The notes beneath the pieces are model-generated. The model was not told where the DNA came from. It did not search any database and worked only from the letters and a program-made list of their open reading frames with translations. Positions 38,703-48,599 of a stretch of 64,000 nucleotides of DNA are shown one piece after another. The stretch's first letter is position 1. Every line of letters begins with the position of its first letter. Source of the stretch: Pseudomonas sp. B21_DOA (GTDB lineage Bacteria; Pseudomonadota; Gammaproteobacteria; Pseudomonadales; Pseudomonadaceae); the NCBI GenBank assembly GCA_030544685.1, contig CP086683.1, positions 1,984,001 through 2,048,000 of the forward strand, in the 5' to 3' direction. A program made the translations under genes and the position numbers.

Positions 38703-40281
38703 AAGAAGGTTTCCGCCAGGCAATGGCGTGGCTGCACACCTGGGCCGGGCTAGTGTTCGGCTGGTTGTTGTTCGCGATTTTCCTGACGGGAACACTCGCC
38801 TACTTCAAAGACGAAATCAGCCACTGGATGCAGCCGGAAATTGCGGCGCATCCACTCGATGCCGAAGCGAGCCTGACGCTCGCGCAAAACTATCTGCAGC
38901 AACACGCCGCCGGTGCCTCGCGCTGGCTGATCGATTTGCCCGATGCCCGCGATCCCGGTCTGACCGTGCGCTGGCAACAGGCGCCGAGCAAACCCGGCGA
39001 GCGCGGCCGCTTCGAATCCCGAACTCTCGATGCTCAGACTGGAGCCGAAGTCCAAGGCCGCGAAAGCATGGGCGGCGAGTTCTTCTACCGCTTTCACTTC
39101 CAGTTGCAGATGCCTTATCCGTGGGGCCGCTGGCTGGCGACCATCGCTGCGATGGTGATGTTCGTCGCGTTGATCAGCGGCATCATCACACACAAGAAAA
39201 TCTTCAAGGACTTCTTCACTTTTCGCCCGCGCAAGGGCCAGCGTTCCTGGCTCGACGGGCATAACGCGGTGGGCGTGCTGGTGCTGCCGTTTCACTTGAT
39301 GATCACCTACAGCAGCCTGGTGATTTTCATGTCGATGGTCATGCCCGCCAGCATCGTCGCCTCTTACGGCAGCGACGTGCGCAAGTTCTACGACGAAGTC
39401 TTTCCCGCCTCGAAGACGCCCGAGCGCGCCGCTATTGCCGCGCCGTTGAGCGCCATGGCGCCGTTGCTGGCGAAGGCCAGCGAGCAATGGTCGGGCGGCC
39501 ACACGGCGCGGCTGTCGGTGAGCAATCCGGGCGATGCCAGCGCCACGGTGGTGCTGTCCCGCGCGGGCGATCGGGTGGTGCATGATTTCGGCCGGGCGGT
39601 GACCTTCAACGGCGTCACCGGGCAGCTTCTGAGCAGCACCCCGATCAGCCCATGGCGATGGCGGTGGGTGGCGCGTTTTACGGTTTGCACATGGGCCATT
39701 TCGCCGGGCCGCTGTTGCGCTGGCTGTATTTCCTTTGCGGACTGGCCGGCACGGCAATGATCGGCACCGGGCTGGTGATCTGGCTCGGCAAGCGACAGCT
39801 CAAGCACGCTAAAAGTGCGGCGATGCCGTTCGAATTGCGTCTGGTCGAAGTGCTGAATATCGCCAGCATGGCCGGGCTGTTGTCGGCGGTGGCGGTGTTC
39901 TTTCTGGCCAATCGATTGTTGCCGGTGAGTCTGGCGGGGCGGGCCGACTGGGAAGTGAACGCGTTCTTCATAGTCTGGGGCCTGAGCGTGGTGCACGCGG
40001 TATTGCGTCCGGGACGCAAGGCGTGGATCGAACAGCTGACGGTCGGCGCAGCACTGTTTATCGCGGTGCCGCTGATCAATGCGCTGACCACACCGTGGAA
40101 TCTTGGCGCCAGCCTGATGCAGCGCGACTGGGCACTGGCCGGATTTGATCTGACTTGTCTGGCAACGGGGCTTTTTCTTGGCTGGGCTGCGCGCAAGATG
40201 CAGCGTACGGGCAACCACGCCAGCGTTCGCCAAGTAGGTTCTTCGCCTCGCTCGATCACTGTCGAACAGGGTGCCAACTGA
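38699..40281 (+). CDS. PepSY-associated membrane protein (possible ferric-siderophore reductase), one frameshift
   Basis: About 527 residues with four or more membrane helices. The N-terminus (AMAWLHTWAGLVFGWLLFAI) has the HxW motif typical of PepSY_TM proteins. FYRFHFQLQMPYPWGRWLAT is a second family block, and GFYGLHMGH-type histidines occur after the break. The frame shifts in the C-run 39649-39651; one added C restores ISPMAMAVGGAFYGLHMG. Relatives such as FoxB act in ferrioxamine iron release, so a haem- or iron-reductase role is likely. Starts and stops overlap both neighbours. Confidence 0.85.
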
Positions 40282-40607
40282 TGCTGCTGGCCCTGTTGCT
40301 CACCTACGCCGGCTTCACAGCATTGTGCCTGTCGATGCCGCGTCATCACGCCGAATTGCTCGGCGCCAAACCGTCGACGCGCCGCCGTCAGGGTCTCGCG
40401 TTGGCGGGATGGTTGTTGCTGGCGCTTTCGCTGTGGGCGGCGGTGGCGGCCGGTGGCTGGAGTTTCGGTCTGGTCGACTGGTTTGCAGTGCTGATGCTCA
40501 GCGCTTTGGCACTGGTACTGTTGCTGCCTTATCGCCCGCGTCTGGCGTTGGCGCTGGCCGGGTTGAGCTTGTTGGCCAGCCCGGTTGCAGCCTGGGCGCT
40601 GTGCTGA
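40281..40607 (+). CDS. DUF3325 small membrane protein
   Basis: A 108-residue protein with four short hydrophobic helices (LLALLLTYAGFTALCLSM, GLALAGWLLLALSLWAAVAA, VDWFAVLMLSALALVLLL). The LSMPRHHAELLG motif after helix 1 marks DUF3325. Its ATG overlaps the PepSY stop (TGATG). DUF3649-PepSY-DUF3325 is a standard trio in Pseudomonas siderophore loci. Confidence 0.85.
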   Translation: MLLALLLTYAGFTALCLSMPRHHAELLGAKPSTRRRQGLALAGWLLLALSLWAAVAAGGWSFGLVDWFAVLMLSALALVLLLPYRPRLALALAGLSLLASPVAAWALC

Positions 40608-40608
40608 A

Positions 40609-41175
40609 GTGCTGAACGGTCTGCCGCCGGAATCGCGCGACGATGAAGCGCGTGGCGCGCGTGCGCATTTTCTCCAGGTGTTTCTGTCCCAGCGTGCGCA
40701 AATGGAGGCGCTGGTGAACCGCCGCGTCGGTTGTCGGGCGACGGCGGCGGATCTGGTCCAGGATCTGTTTTTGCGCTTCTGGCGGCGGCCGCTGGTCCAG
40801 GTCGAAGAGCTCAGCACTTATCTGCTGCGCTGCGCCGGCAATATCGCCATCGACCATCTGCGCAGTGAAGGCACGCGCACGCGCGTCAATGAAGGCTGGC
40901 AGCCGGACGAACCCGACAGCCATGGCAGCGAACCCCAGGCCGCACTCGAAGCGGGCAATGATCTGCGTCACGTCGAAGCAGCGTTGCGCGCCTTGCCCGA
41001 GCGTACCCGGCAGATCTTTCTGCTCAATCGCATTCACGGGCGCAAGTACGCGGAAATCGCCAAGGCCATGGGCCTGTCCCAAAGTGCCGTGGAAAAACAT
41101 ATGATGCGCGCCCTCGAGGCCTGCAAGGCCAGCCTGCGCGATCCCGCGCCACGCCTGCCAGGGAAAGCACCGTGA
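40609..41175 (+). CDS. FecI-type ECF sigma factor
   Basis: An ECF sigma factor of about 188 residues. Region 2: HFLQVFLSQRAQMEALVNRR, DLVQDLFLRFW; region 4: ALPERTRQIFLLNRIHGRKY and AMGLSQSAVEKHMMRAL. The start is uncertain: GTG 40609 follows the DUF3325 stop by 1 nt without a clear ribosome site, suggesting coupled translation. It is coupled to the next gene, a FecR-type regulator, and probably activates the receptor gene at 42373. It is a different paralogue from the fecI at 37720. Confidence 0.86.
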   Translation: MLNGLPPESRDDEARGARAHFLQVFLSQRAQMEALVNRRVGCRATAADLVQDLFLRFWRRPLVQVEELSTYLLRCAGNIAIDHLRSEGTRTRVNEGWQPDEPDSHGSEPQAALEAGNDLRHVEAALRALPERTRQIFLLNRIHGRKYAEIAKAMGLSQSAVEKHMMRALEACKASLRDPAPRLPGKAP

Positions 41176-42161
41176 AGCCATCAAACCCGATCACGCCGAC
41201 ACCGGCCCAGGAGCAGGCCGCGCTGGCCTGGCTGAGCCTGCTGCATGACCGCCCGAGCACTGGCGATCAACTGACCTTCAGCCAATGGCTGCGCGCCGAC
41301 CCCGCCCATGCCGAAGCGTATGCGCAGGCGCAGGTGATCTGGGAACTCAGCGAAGCCCCGGCGCGCATGTTGGCCGAGGAAGATGCGCTCGCGCTGCAAG
41401 GTTATCTGCAGGCGATGGACGCCCCGCGTCGCTCGCCGACGTGGCGTTGGTCAGGCGCGCTGGCGCTGGCCGCGTGTCTACTGTTGATGGTCAGCCTCGG
41501 CACAGGGTGGCAGGCGCAGCGCTGGCTCGACGATCTGCGCGCCGATCATGTCTCGGCGCCCGGTGAAATTCGCACGGTGACTCTGGCCGATCAGTCGCAA
41601 GTGACACTGGATGCCGATAGTGCGATTGCTGTGGATTTCAGCCACGGTCAGCGCCGTGTGCAATTGATTCGTGGCGCTGCTTTCTTCAGCGTCACTCACA
41701 CCGGCGATCCGTTTGTGGTGGCGGCGGAGCAGGGCGAGGCGCGGGTGCTGGGTACCCAGTTTGAAGTACGCCGACAACCTCATGGCGCGCAAGTGACGGT
41801 ATTGTCCGGACGTGTCGCGGTGACGGCGGACGAGCATGGCCAACAACAGATTCTCACGGCCGGCCAGCAAGTTGCCTACGCCGACGGCACGGCGGAAAAA
41901 ATGCATGCCGTGGACAGTGAAGCGCAACTGGCCTGGCGTCAGGGCTGGCTGACTTACTACAGGACCGCGCTGGCCGATGTCGTTGAGGATCTGCGTCGGT
42001 ATTACCCGGGGCGGATTGTGCTGCTCAACGATGAACTGGCGGCGCGCAAGGTCAGCGGCAGCTTTCCGAGCAAGGACCCGCAGGCGGTGCTCAATTCGCT
42101 GCAAGGGGTATTGGGATTTGAGCAGCATCGGGTGTTGGGGCAACTGATTATTCTGCGCTGA
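41172..42161 (+). CDS. FecR-family signal transducer
   Basis: A 329-residue membrane protein. The N-terminal DUF4880 region is EQAALAWLSLLHDRPSTGDQ with the FSQWLRADPAHAEAY block. A single helix (SGALALAACLLLMVSLGTGW, residues 94-113) precedes the periplasmic FecR domain (GEIRTVTLADQSQVTLDADS) and a secretin-like C-terminus (SEAQLAWRQGWLTYYRTALA). It overlaps the sigma gene by 4 nt (ATGA-like), and the receptor gene follows 211 bp later. Confidence 0.9.
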   Translation: MKPSNPITPTPAQEQAALAWLSLLHDRPSTGDQLTFSQWLRADPAHAEAYAQAQVIWELSEAPARMLAEEDALALQGYLQAMDAPRRSPTWRWSGALALAACLLLMVSLGTGWQAQRWLDDLRADHVSAPGEIRTVTLADQSQVTLDADSAIAVDFSHGQRRVQLIRGAAFFSVTHTGDPFVVAAEQGEARVLGTQFEVRRQPHGAQVTVLSGRVAVTADEHGQQQILTAGQQVAYADGTAEKMHAVDSEAQLAWRQGWLTYYRTALADVVEDLRRYYPGRIVLLNDELAARKVSGSFPSKDPQAVLNSLQGVLGFEQHRVLGQLIILR

Positions 42162-42174
42162 GGCTGCCGGCCTC

Positions 42175-42238
42175 TTCGCGAGCAGGCTCGCTCCCACAGG
42201 GAACGCATTCCAAGGTGGGAGCGAGCCTGCTCGCGAAG
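42175..42238. repeat. REPIN between fecR-like and TonB receptor genes
   Basis: TTCGCGAGCAGGCTCGCTCC and its inverted copy ending at 42238, about 20 bp apart. A hairpin here could reduce read-through to the receptor gene. Confidence 0.88.
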
Positions 42239-42372
42239 GCGTCACTCCAGGCAACAAATCCTCCAAAAAATATTTTCAATTTAAAGGTGAGGTAACCCCG
42301 AGCCCCATCCGTGTAGTGACTGAAACTGCGAGCCATTCGCATCCGTTGCGGTTCTACACAGGTCATTGAGCA

Positions 42373-44802
42373 ATGAAGTCCAGGGCAAAATCCGGTTCGG
42401 TCAAACAGTGGTTAAGCGTGTCGGCGTTGAGTTTTTCCTCATTGGCATTGCTGCCGATGAATATCGCGCTGGCGGCAGAAGCGGTGAGCAATCAGGCGCA
42501 ACAGCAATTCAATTTTGCCCTCACCGCCAAACCGTTGCCGCAGGCCCTGAGCGACTTCAGCCGCGTGACCGGGCAGAGCGTGGTCTACACCGACGAAGCG
42601 CCGTACGGCCTCGATGCTCCGGCAGTCAACGGCCGGATGAGTGCCGAGCAGGCCTTGCAACGGTTGCTCGGCAACTCCGGCCTGCGCTTTCGCCGCACCG
42701 ACAGTCATACCTTGGCGCTGGAACCGATGCCGACCGCAGGCGCGCTCAATCTCGGCGCCACCACCATCACGTCCACGCGCGACGAATCGCTGAGTTATCA
42801 GCCGCCGGAAACCAGTTCGGTGATGCGCTCATCGGCGTCGCTGCAAGAGATTCCGCAGACGGTCAATGTCATCCCGGCGCAGGTCATTCGCGATCAGGCG
42901 CCGCGCAATCTCGACGACACGCTGGCCAATGTCAGCGGTATCACGCAGGGCAACACCTTGGGCAGTACCCAGGACTCGGTGATGACTCGCGGTTTCGGTG
43001 ACAATCGCAACGGCTCGATCATGCGCGACGGCATGCCGCTGGTGCAGGGCCGCGGCATGAACGCGACCGTGGATCGCGTCGAAGTGCTCAAGGGCCCGGC
43101 CTCGTTGCTTTACGGGATTCAGGACCCGGGCGGCGTGGTCAACCTGGTCAGCAAGAAGCCCGAACTGACCCAGTACAACGCCGTGACGGTTCGCGGTTCG
43201 ACCTACGGTGACGGCAAGAACGGCAGCGGCGGCGCCTTCGACAGCACCGGCGCGCTGGGTGATTCCGGCTTCGCCTATCGCATGGTCGTCGATCATGAAG
43301 ACGAAGATTACTGGCGCAACTTCGGCACCCATCGCGAGACGCTGATCGCACCGTCGCTGGCCTGGTACGGCGAGCGCACCAAGCTGCTGTTCGCCTACGA
43401 GCACCGCGAATTTCTCACCCCGTTCGACCGTGGCACCTTGATCGATCCGCGCACCAATCATCCGCTGGATATCTCGCGCAAGGAGCGTCTCGACGAGCCG
43501 TTCAACGACATGGAAGGGCGCTCGGATCTCTACCATTTCGAAGCCGACCATGAACTCAACGACGACTGGAAAGCCCACTTCGGCTACAGCTGGAATCGCG
43601 AGACCTACGACGCCAGCCAAGTGCGCGTGACTGCGATCGACACCAACAAAGGCACACTGACCCGCAGTATGGACGGTACCCAGAACGCGATCAGCACCGA
43701 TCGTTTCACCACCGCCAGCCTCGAAGGCAAAGTGAATGTGCTGGGCATGCAGCACGATCTGGTGTTCGGTGTTGATGATGAATACCGCAAGATCTACCGC
43801 GAGGATCTGATCCGGCAGAAAAGCCTGAGCACCTTCAGCTATCTCAACCCGGTCTATGGTCGCGAAGTGATGGGCACTACGGTGAGTGCGCCCGACAGCG
43901 CGCAGACCGACAAACTGCGCAGCGACTCGCTGTTCCTGCAGGACTCGATTCACCTCAACGAGCAGTGGATTCTGGTCGCTGGCGGACGTTTTCAGGAGTA
44001 CGACCAATACGCCGGCAAAGGCGTGCCGTTCAAGGCCAATACCGACAGCAACGGGCAGAAGTGGGTGCCGCGCGCAGGGCTGGTGTATCGCTACACCGAC
44101 GCGCTGTCGTTCTACGGCAGCTACACCGAATCGTTCAAGCCCAACTCGACCATCGCCCCGCTGAGCGGCAGCAGTACCGTGCTCGACGGCAGCATTGCGC
44201 CGGAAGAAGCCAAGTCGTGGGAGCTGGGCGCGCGGCTGGATATGCCGGGCAGCATCACCGGCAATATCGCGTTGTTCGACATCAAGAAACGCAACGTGCT
44301 GGTGGCCAATTCCGAAGGCCCGACCACGATCTACAGCGCGGCAGGCGAGGTGCGTTCACGCGGTCTGGAACTGGATCTGAGCGGGCAACTCAGCGAGCAC
44401 TGGAACCTGATCGGCAGCTATGCCTACACCGATGCCGAAGTCACCGAAGACCCGGAATACAAAGGCAAGCGCCTGCAAAACGTGGCGAAGAATTCCGGCT
44501 CGCTGTCGGCGGTGTATGACTTCGGCAATGTGTTTGGCGGCGATCAGTTGCGTGTCGGTGCCGGCGCTCGTTATGTCGGTGAACGCGCAGGCAACGCGGT
44601 GAACGATTTCGATCTGCCGAGCTATACCGTGGCGGATGCGTTTGCCACTTACGACACCACGGTTGAAGGGCAGAAGGTCAAGTTTCAGTTGAACGTGAAG
44701 AACCTGTTTGATCGCACCTATTACACCTCGTCGGCGAGCCGCTTCTTTGTGTCGATGGGGGATTCGCGGCAGGTTTCCTTGTCCAGCACTCTGGAGTTCT
44801 GA
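42373..44802 (+). CDS. TonB-dependent siderophore receptor with signalling domain
   Basis: An 809-residue outer-membrane receptor. It has a signal peptide ending ALAAEA, a STN signalling domain (FALTAKPLPQALSDFSRVTG), a plug (SLQEIPQTVNVIPAQVIRDQ, VLKGPASLLYGIQDPGGVVN) and a barrel ending QVSLSSTLEF. The plug and barrel are of the FoxA/FhuA/FpvB-like siderophore type, so a hydroxamate ligand is plausible but unproven. The linked sigma and FecR genes indicate cell-surface signalling. I see only a weak ribosome site before ATG 42373. Confidence 0.88.
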   Translation: MKSRAKSGSVKQWLSVSALSFSSLALLPMNIALAAEAVSNQAQQQFNFALTAKPLPQALSDFSRVTGQSVVYTDEAPYGLDAPAVNGRMSAEQALQRLLGNSGLRFRRTDSHTLALEPMPTAGALNLGATTITSTRDESLSYQPPETSSVMRSSASLQEIPQTVNVIPAQVIRDQAPRNLDDTLANVSGITQGNTLGSTQDSVMTRGFGDNRNGSIMRDGMPLVQGRGMNATVDRVEVLKGPASLLYGIQDPGGVVNLVSKKPELTQYNAVTVRGSTYGDGKNGSGGAFDSTGALGDSGFAYRMVVDHEDEDYWRNFGTHRETLIAPSLAWYGERTKLLFAYEHREFLTPFDRGTLIDPRTNHPLDISRKERLDEPFNDMEGRSDLYHFEADHELNDDWKAHFGYSWNRETYDASQVRVTAIDTNKGTLTRSMDGTQNAISTDRFTTASLEGKVNVLGMQHDLVFGVDDEYRKIYREDLIRQKSLSTFSYLNPVYGREVMGTTVSAPDSAQTDKLRSDSLFLQDSIHLNEQWILVAGGRFQEYDQYAGKGVPFKANTDSNGQKWVPRAGLVYRYTDALSFYGSYTESFKPNSTIAPLSGSSTVLDGSIAPEEAKSWELGARLDMPGSITGNIALFDIKKRNVLVANSEGPTTIYSAAGEVRSRGLELDLSGQLSEHWNLIGSYAYTDAEVTEDPEYKGKRLQNVAKNSGSLSAVYDFGNVFGGDQLRVGAGARYVGERAGNAVNDFDLPSYTVADAFATYDTTVEGQKVKFQLNVKNLFDRTYYTSSASRFFVSMGDSRQVSLSSTLEF

Positions 44803-44823
44803 TCCAAAACCGCATCAACGCTC

Positions 44824-44888
44824 TTCGCGAGCAGGCTCGCTCCCACAGGAGACTGCAATTCAAGGTGGGAGCGAGCCTGCTCGCGAAG
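44824..44888. repeat. REPIN after the TonB receptor gene
   Basis: TTCGCGAGCAGGCTCGCTCC and its inverted copy ending at 44888. It begins 21 bp after the receptor stop and lies in the convergent gap with the AraC gene. Confidence 0.88.
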
Positions 44889-44918
44889 GGGCCATCACTG
44901 GCGAAAAGGTACGAGTTT

Positions 44919-45793
44919 CTAACGCAAAAACGCCTGCCGATACTCGCCCGGCGTCCCACCCAAAACCTGCCTGAACCGATTAGTGAAATGGCTGGCACTG
45001 GCAAACCCGCACGCCAGTGCAATCTCCCCAAGGGCAGCGCCGTGCCGCGCAACAATTCCCGTGCCCGGCTCAAGCGCCGCGCCAGCACATATTGATGCGG
45101 CGGCAGGCCGAAGCTCAGGCGAAACATCCGCGCAAAGTGATATTCCGACAGCGCACACAGCCCGGCCAGTTGCCCGAGGCTGATCGGCTCAGCCAACTGA
45201 TTGTCGATGAACTCCACCAGTTGCCGGCGCTGATGCGGTGCGAGTCCGCCCTTCAGGCGCAAGCCCTGACGCGCACCGACCTGGTTGAGCAAGGTGTGGC
45301 TGATCAATTCGTGGGCGAGGCTGCTGGTCAGCAAGCGCTCGGCCGGCTCTTGCCAGTTCAGATTCAGCAATTGCCGGAAGCGCTGCGCCTGCTGCGGATC
45401 TTCGAGAAAGGTCTGCTCGCGTAATTGCATCTCGCGCGGTTCGCGATCGAGCAAAGTGACGCAACCGAGGGCGAATTGTTCGGCGCTGAAATACAGGTGC
45501 GCCAGACGGATGTCGCCATTGATCACCCAGCCCGATTCATGCTCGGCCGGCAGGATGCACAGCTTGTCGGGCCCGCCCTTGCGGCCCGGCTGGCCACGGC
45601 GAAATGTACCAGTGCCGCCGGCGATATAGCAGGACAAGGTGTGATGACTCGGCGCTTCATATTCCTGGGCGTCGTGGTGATTGGTCCACAAAGCCGCAGA
45701 CAAGCCGTCGCCGAGCTCGGCGCTGTGCACCAGACGTGCATTCGGCGAGCGGTTGAGGGCTTGAAAGACTTGCAGGGTATCGATGGCGGCCAT
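44919..45793 (-). CDS. AraC-family transcriptional regulator, one frameshift
   Basis: About 291 residues. An N-terminal cupin-like ligand domain (HHTLSCYIAGGTGTFRRG, LCILPAEHESGWVI) precedes a C-terminal double helix-turn-helix (ISLGQLAGLCALSEYHFARM, then EIALACGFASASHFTNRFR). The frame breaks at the C-run 45026-45029; one added G (minus strand) restores ALPLGEIALACGFAS and the natural end EYRQAFLR. It is divergent from the EamA gene, a common regulator-exporter pair, so it probably controls it. Confidence 0.88.
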
Positions 45794-45934
45794 GTGCGGT
45801 TCTCTTCAACGCCTTCGCATCCTACTCCGTAGGCGTGGCGCTGCCAGCCAGTTGGCAGACAAAAGCGCAAGATTCTGCAAGCGCCGAAGGATGGCCAAGG
45901 CAGACACTCAAGGCCTGTTTAAGGAGTGTCTGCC

Positions 45935-46837
45935 ATGAACCTGTCGTTGTACCTGCTGACCGTGCTGATCTGGGGCACCACCTGGATCGCCTTGAAATGG
46001 CAATTGGGCGTGGTCGAAATTCCTGTGTCGATCGTTTATCGCTTCGGCCTGGCTGCATTGGTGTTGTTTGCGTTGCTGCTGCTCAGCCGACGTCTGCAAC
46101 CGATGAATCGGCGTGGGCACCTCATCTGCGTCTTGCAGGGCCTGTGCCTGTTCTGCATCAACTTCATGTGCTTTCTGACCGCCAGTCAGTGGATTCCCAG
46201 CGGGCTTGTGGCGGTGGTGTTTTCCACGGCAACGCTGTGGAACGCGCTGAATGCGCGGGTGTTCTTCGGTCAGCGCATCGCGCGAAATGTGTTGATGGGC
46301 GGTGCGCTCGGCCTGTTCGGGTTGGGGCTGTTGTTCTGGCCGGAGCTGGCGGGGCATGAGGCCACTCCGCAAACCTTGCTCGGTCTTGGTCTCGCGCTGT
46401 GCGGAACCTTGTGTTTTTCGGCAGGCAATATGCTCTCCAGTCTGCAACAGAAAGCAGGGTTGAGGCCGTTGACCACCAATGCCTGGGGCATGGCCTACGG
46501 CGCGGCGATGTTGTCGGTGTGGTGTCTGCTCAAAGGCATTCCTTTCGACATGGATTGGTCGCCGCGTTACGTCGGCGCGTTGCTGTATCTGGTGCTTCCC
46601 GGCTCGGTGATCGGCTTTACCGCCTACCTGACGCTGGTCGGGCGCATGGGGCCGGAGCGTGCGGCTTATTGCACGGTGCTGTTCCCCGTGGTGGCGTTGA
46701 ACGTGTCGGCGTTTGCCGAAGGTTATCAATGGACCGCGCCAGCGCTCGCCGGATTGGTGTTGGTGATGCTGGGCAACGTGCTGGTGTTTCGTAAACCGAA
46801 ACCACTGTTGTCCGCCGGGCAGGGAAAGTTGGCTTGA
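45935..46837 (+). CDS. EamA/DMT-family transporter
   Basis: A 300-residue inner-membrane protein with ten helices in two EamA repeats, starting NLSLYLLTVLIWGTTWIALK with the WGTTW motif; the second repeat includes GSVIGFTAYLTLVGRMGPER. ATG 45935 follows AAGGAG by 8 nt; GTG 45926 overlaps that site. It likely exports a metabolite or toxic small compound under the control of the divergent AraC protein. Substrate unknown. Confidence 0.88.
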   Translation: MNLSLYLLTVLIWGTTWIALKWQLGVVEIPVSIVYRFGLAALVLFALLLLSRRLQPMNRRGHLICVLQGLCLFCINFMCFLTASQWIPSGLVAVVFSTATLWNALNARVFFGQRIARNVLMGGALGLFGLGLLFWPELAGHEATPQTLLGLGLALCGTLCFSAGNMLSSLQQKAGLRPLTTNAWGMAYGAAMLSVWCLLKGIPFDMDWSPRYVGALLYLVLPGSVIGFTAYLTLVGRMGPERAAYCTVLFPVVALNVSAFAEGYQWTAPALAGLVLVMLGNVLVFRKPKPLLSAGQGKLA

Positions 46838-46855
46838 TAAAACGAGCGCTGCTGT

Positions 46856-47365
46856 TCAGCGCTCGACTTTCAAGGTGATGTAGATCATTACCGGGAAGAT
46901 AAAGTCGACAATGTGTCGTGCCCAGTCCTTGGCGTTCCATGATTGCGAAGTGTCCATGTCGAACCATTCAACACCGACAGTTTGCAGGCACACGTAATAA
47001 ATGAAGATGGCGACCAATATGCCCATGATCGAAAACTTCTTGGCTTCATGAAACGCTGCAGCCGAAGCATCAATGAAGCGATATAACTGGTAAGTACCGA
47101 TCAGGCAAAGCACCGTGTAAGTGACTTCCATGGTGATGATGAACCAGTAGATCCGGTGGTGGATCATGGGCGAGTCAATGGCCCGGTACATGATGTTTTC
47201 GCTGGCGTTGGTGGTGTCCATACTCAGGATGTGCGCCACATAAGTGTAATTGGATTCATAGTCGGTGAAGTTATGAATCATCACCAGCAGGCCGAAGAAG
47301 CTTATATAAGCCATCAAGATGACTTTGCTGTAACGGATGAGTTTGTCGGTGGTCAGGGTGTTCAC
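46856..47365 (-). CDS. DUF2165 small membrane protein
   Basis: A 169-residue membrane protein with four helices (YSKVILMAYISFFGLLVMIH, IYWFIITMEVTYTVLCLIG, FSIMGILVAIFIYYVCLQTV, HIVDFIFPVMIYITLKVER). The HHRIYWFIITMEVTY and W-x-D region fit DUF2165. GTG 47365 has GGAGAG 8 nt upstream; ATG 47386 lacks a site. It is a single gene and its function is unknown. Confidence 0.83.
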   Translation of the reverse strand: MNTLTTDKLIRYSKVILMAYISFFGLLVMIHNFTDYESNYTYVAHILSMDTTNASENIMYRAIDSPMIHHRIYWFIITMEVTYTVLCLIGTYQLYRFIDASAAAFHEAKKFSIMGILVAIFIYYVCLQTVGVEWFDMDTSQSWNAKDWARHIVDFIFPVMIYITLKVER

Positions 47366-47474
47366 GGTATAAGCTCTCCATGGCAATTAATCAATAAGTT
47401 GATAAGTTGCGAGAGCTTATATGGCTGTTACATGGTCTGGCTTTTTTGTTCGGTTGCAAGTTATGTAAGGTGAA

Positions 47475-47505
47475 GGCCGGGCGCAATGTTGCGCCGGCCC
47501 TTTTT
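47475..47505. terminator. Hairpin at the end of the hydroxyacid dehydrogenase gene
   Basis: GGCCGGGCGCAA, loop TG, TTGCGCCGGCC, with T5 on the plus side. It lies against the stop of the minus-strand gene at 47505, on which side the T-run is weak (TTCACC). Confidence 0.6.
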
Positions 47506-48479
47506 CAGCCGCGCCAGGCCTGCGGATTGACCAGATCCTGCGGCCGTTCGCCGAGCAGGGCGCTGCGCAGGTTGGCCAGAGCGCGGTTGGCCATGGCTTC
47601 GCGGGTCTCGGTGGTCGCTGAGCCGATGTGTGGCAGGGTCACGGCGTTTTTCAATTGGAACAGCGGCGATTCGGCCAGTGGTTCTTTCTCGTAGACGTCG
47701 AGCCCGGCACCACGGATGCGGTTGTTTTGCAGGGCTTCGATCAGCGCCGGCTCGTCAACGACCGGGCCGCGCGAAATGTTGACCAGGATGGCGCTCGGCT
47801 TCATCAGCGTCAGCTCGCGATGGCTGATCAGGTGGCGGGTCTTGTCGCTCAGCGGTACCACCAGGCAGACGAAATCGGCTTCGGCGAGTAGCTCATCAAG
47901 GCTGCGGTACTGCGCGCCGAGTTCCTGTTCCAGTTCGGTCTTGCGGCTGTTGCCGCTGTAGAGGATCGGCATGTTGAAGCCGAAGCGCCCGCGCCGGGCG
48001 ACGGCGGCGCCGATGTTGCCCATGCCGACGATGCCGAGGGTCTTGCCGTGCACATCCGTGCCGAACAGCGGGGTGCCGACGCTGGCCTGCCATTGGCCGG
48101 CCTTGGTCCAGGCGTCGAGTTCGGCGACGCGGCGGGCGCTGCTCATGATCAGGGCGAAAGCGAGGTCGGCGGTGCTTTCGGTGAGCACGTCGGGGGTGTT
48201 GGTGAGCATGATCCCGCGTTCGTTGAAATAGTCGAGGTCGTAGTTGTCGTAGCCGACCGAGACGCTGGAGACCACTTCGAGTTTTGTTGCGCTTTCCAGT
48301 TGTGCGCGGCCGAGTTTGCGGCCGACGCCGATGAGGCCGTGGGCGTGGGGCAGGGCTTCGTTGAACTGGGCGTTGATGTCACCGGTCTTGGGGTTGGGGA
48401 CGATGACGTCGAATTCTTGTTGCAGGCGTTCGATCATGGGCGGGGTGATGCGGCTGAAGGCCAGGACTGTTTTTTTCAT
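47505..48479 (-). CDS. ghrB: D-2-hydroxyacid dehydrogenase (glyoxylate/hydroxypyruvate/2-ketogluconate reductase)
   Basis: A 324-residue NAD(P)H-dependent reductase. The coenzyme domain has GKTLGIVGMGNIGAAVARRG, and catalytic residues occur in VNISRGPVVDE (Arg), GLDVYEKEPL (Glu region) and LPHIGSAT (His). NTPDVLTESTADLAFALIMS is typical of the GhrB/TkrA branch. Substrate preference among glyoxylate, hydroxypyruvate and 2-ketogluconate cannot be read from the sequence; no ketogluconate genes are adjacent. Confidence 0.87.
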   Translation of the reverse strand: MKKTVLAFSRITPPMIERLQQEFDVIVPNPKTGDINAQFNEALPHAHGLIGVGRKLGRAQLESATKLEVVSSVSVGYDNYDLDYFNERGIMLTNTPDVLTESTADLAFALIMSSARRVAELDAWTKAGQWQASVGTPLFGTDVHGKTLGIVGMGNIGAAVARRGRFGFNMPILYSGNSRKTELEQELGAQYRSLDELLAEADFVCLVVPLSDKTRHLISHRELTLMKPSAILVNISRGPVVDEPALIEALQNNRIRGAGLDVYEKEPLAESPLFQLKNAVTLPHIGSATTETREAMANRALANLRSALLGERPQDLVNPQAWRG

Positions 48480-48599
48480 TGGGCTTGGGCTCGTCGGGGC
48501 TTGATTGCAAGCACGCTAACATTTTCTTGTTCGGGTTGTCTTGGCGGCCTCTGGGCCGACCATGCCTTGGTTTGTCTGGTGTGAATATCCGAAGGTTTC

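Noticed and set aside
42327..42343. Second Fur box before the TonB receptor (TGCGAGCCATTCGCATC)
   Set aside because: It has some dyad symmetry but fits the 19-bp Fur consensus poorly. The receptor may instead depend on its sigma factor.
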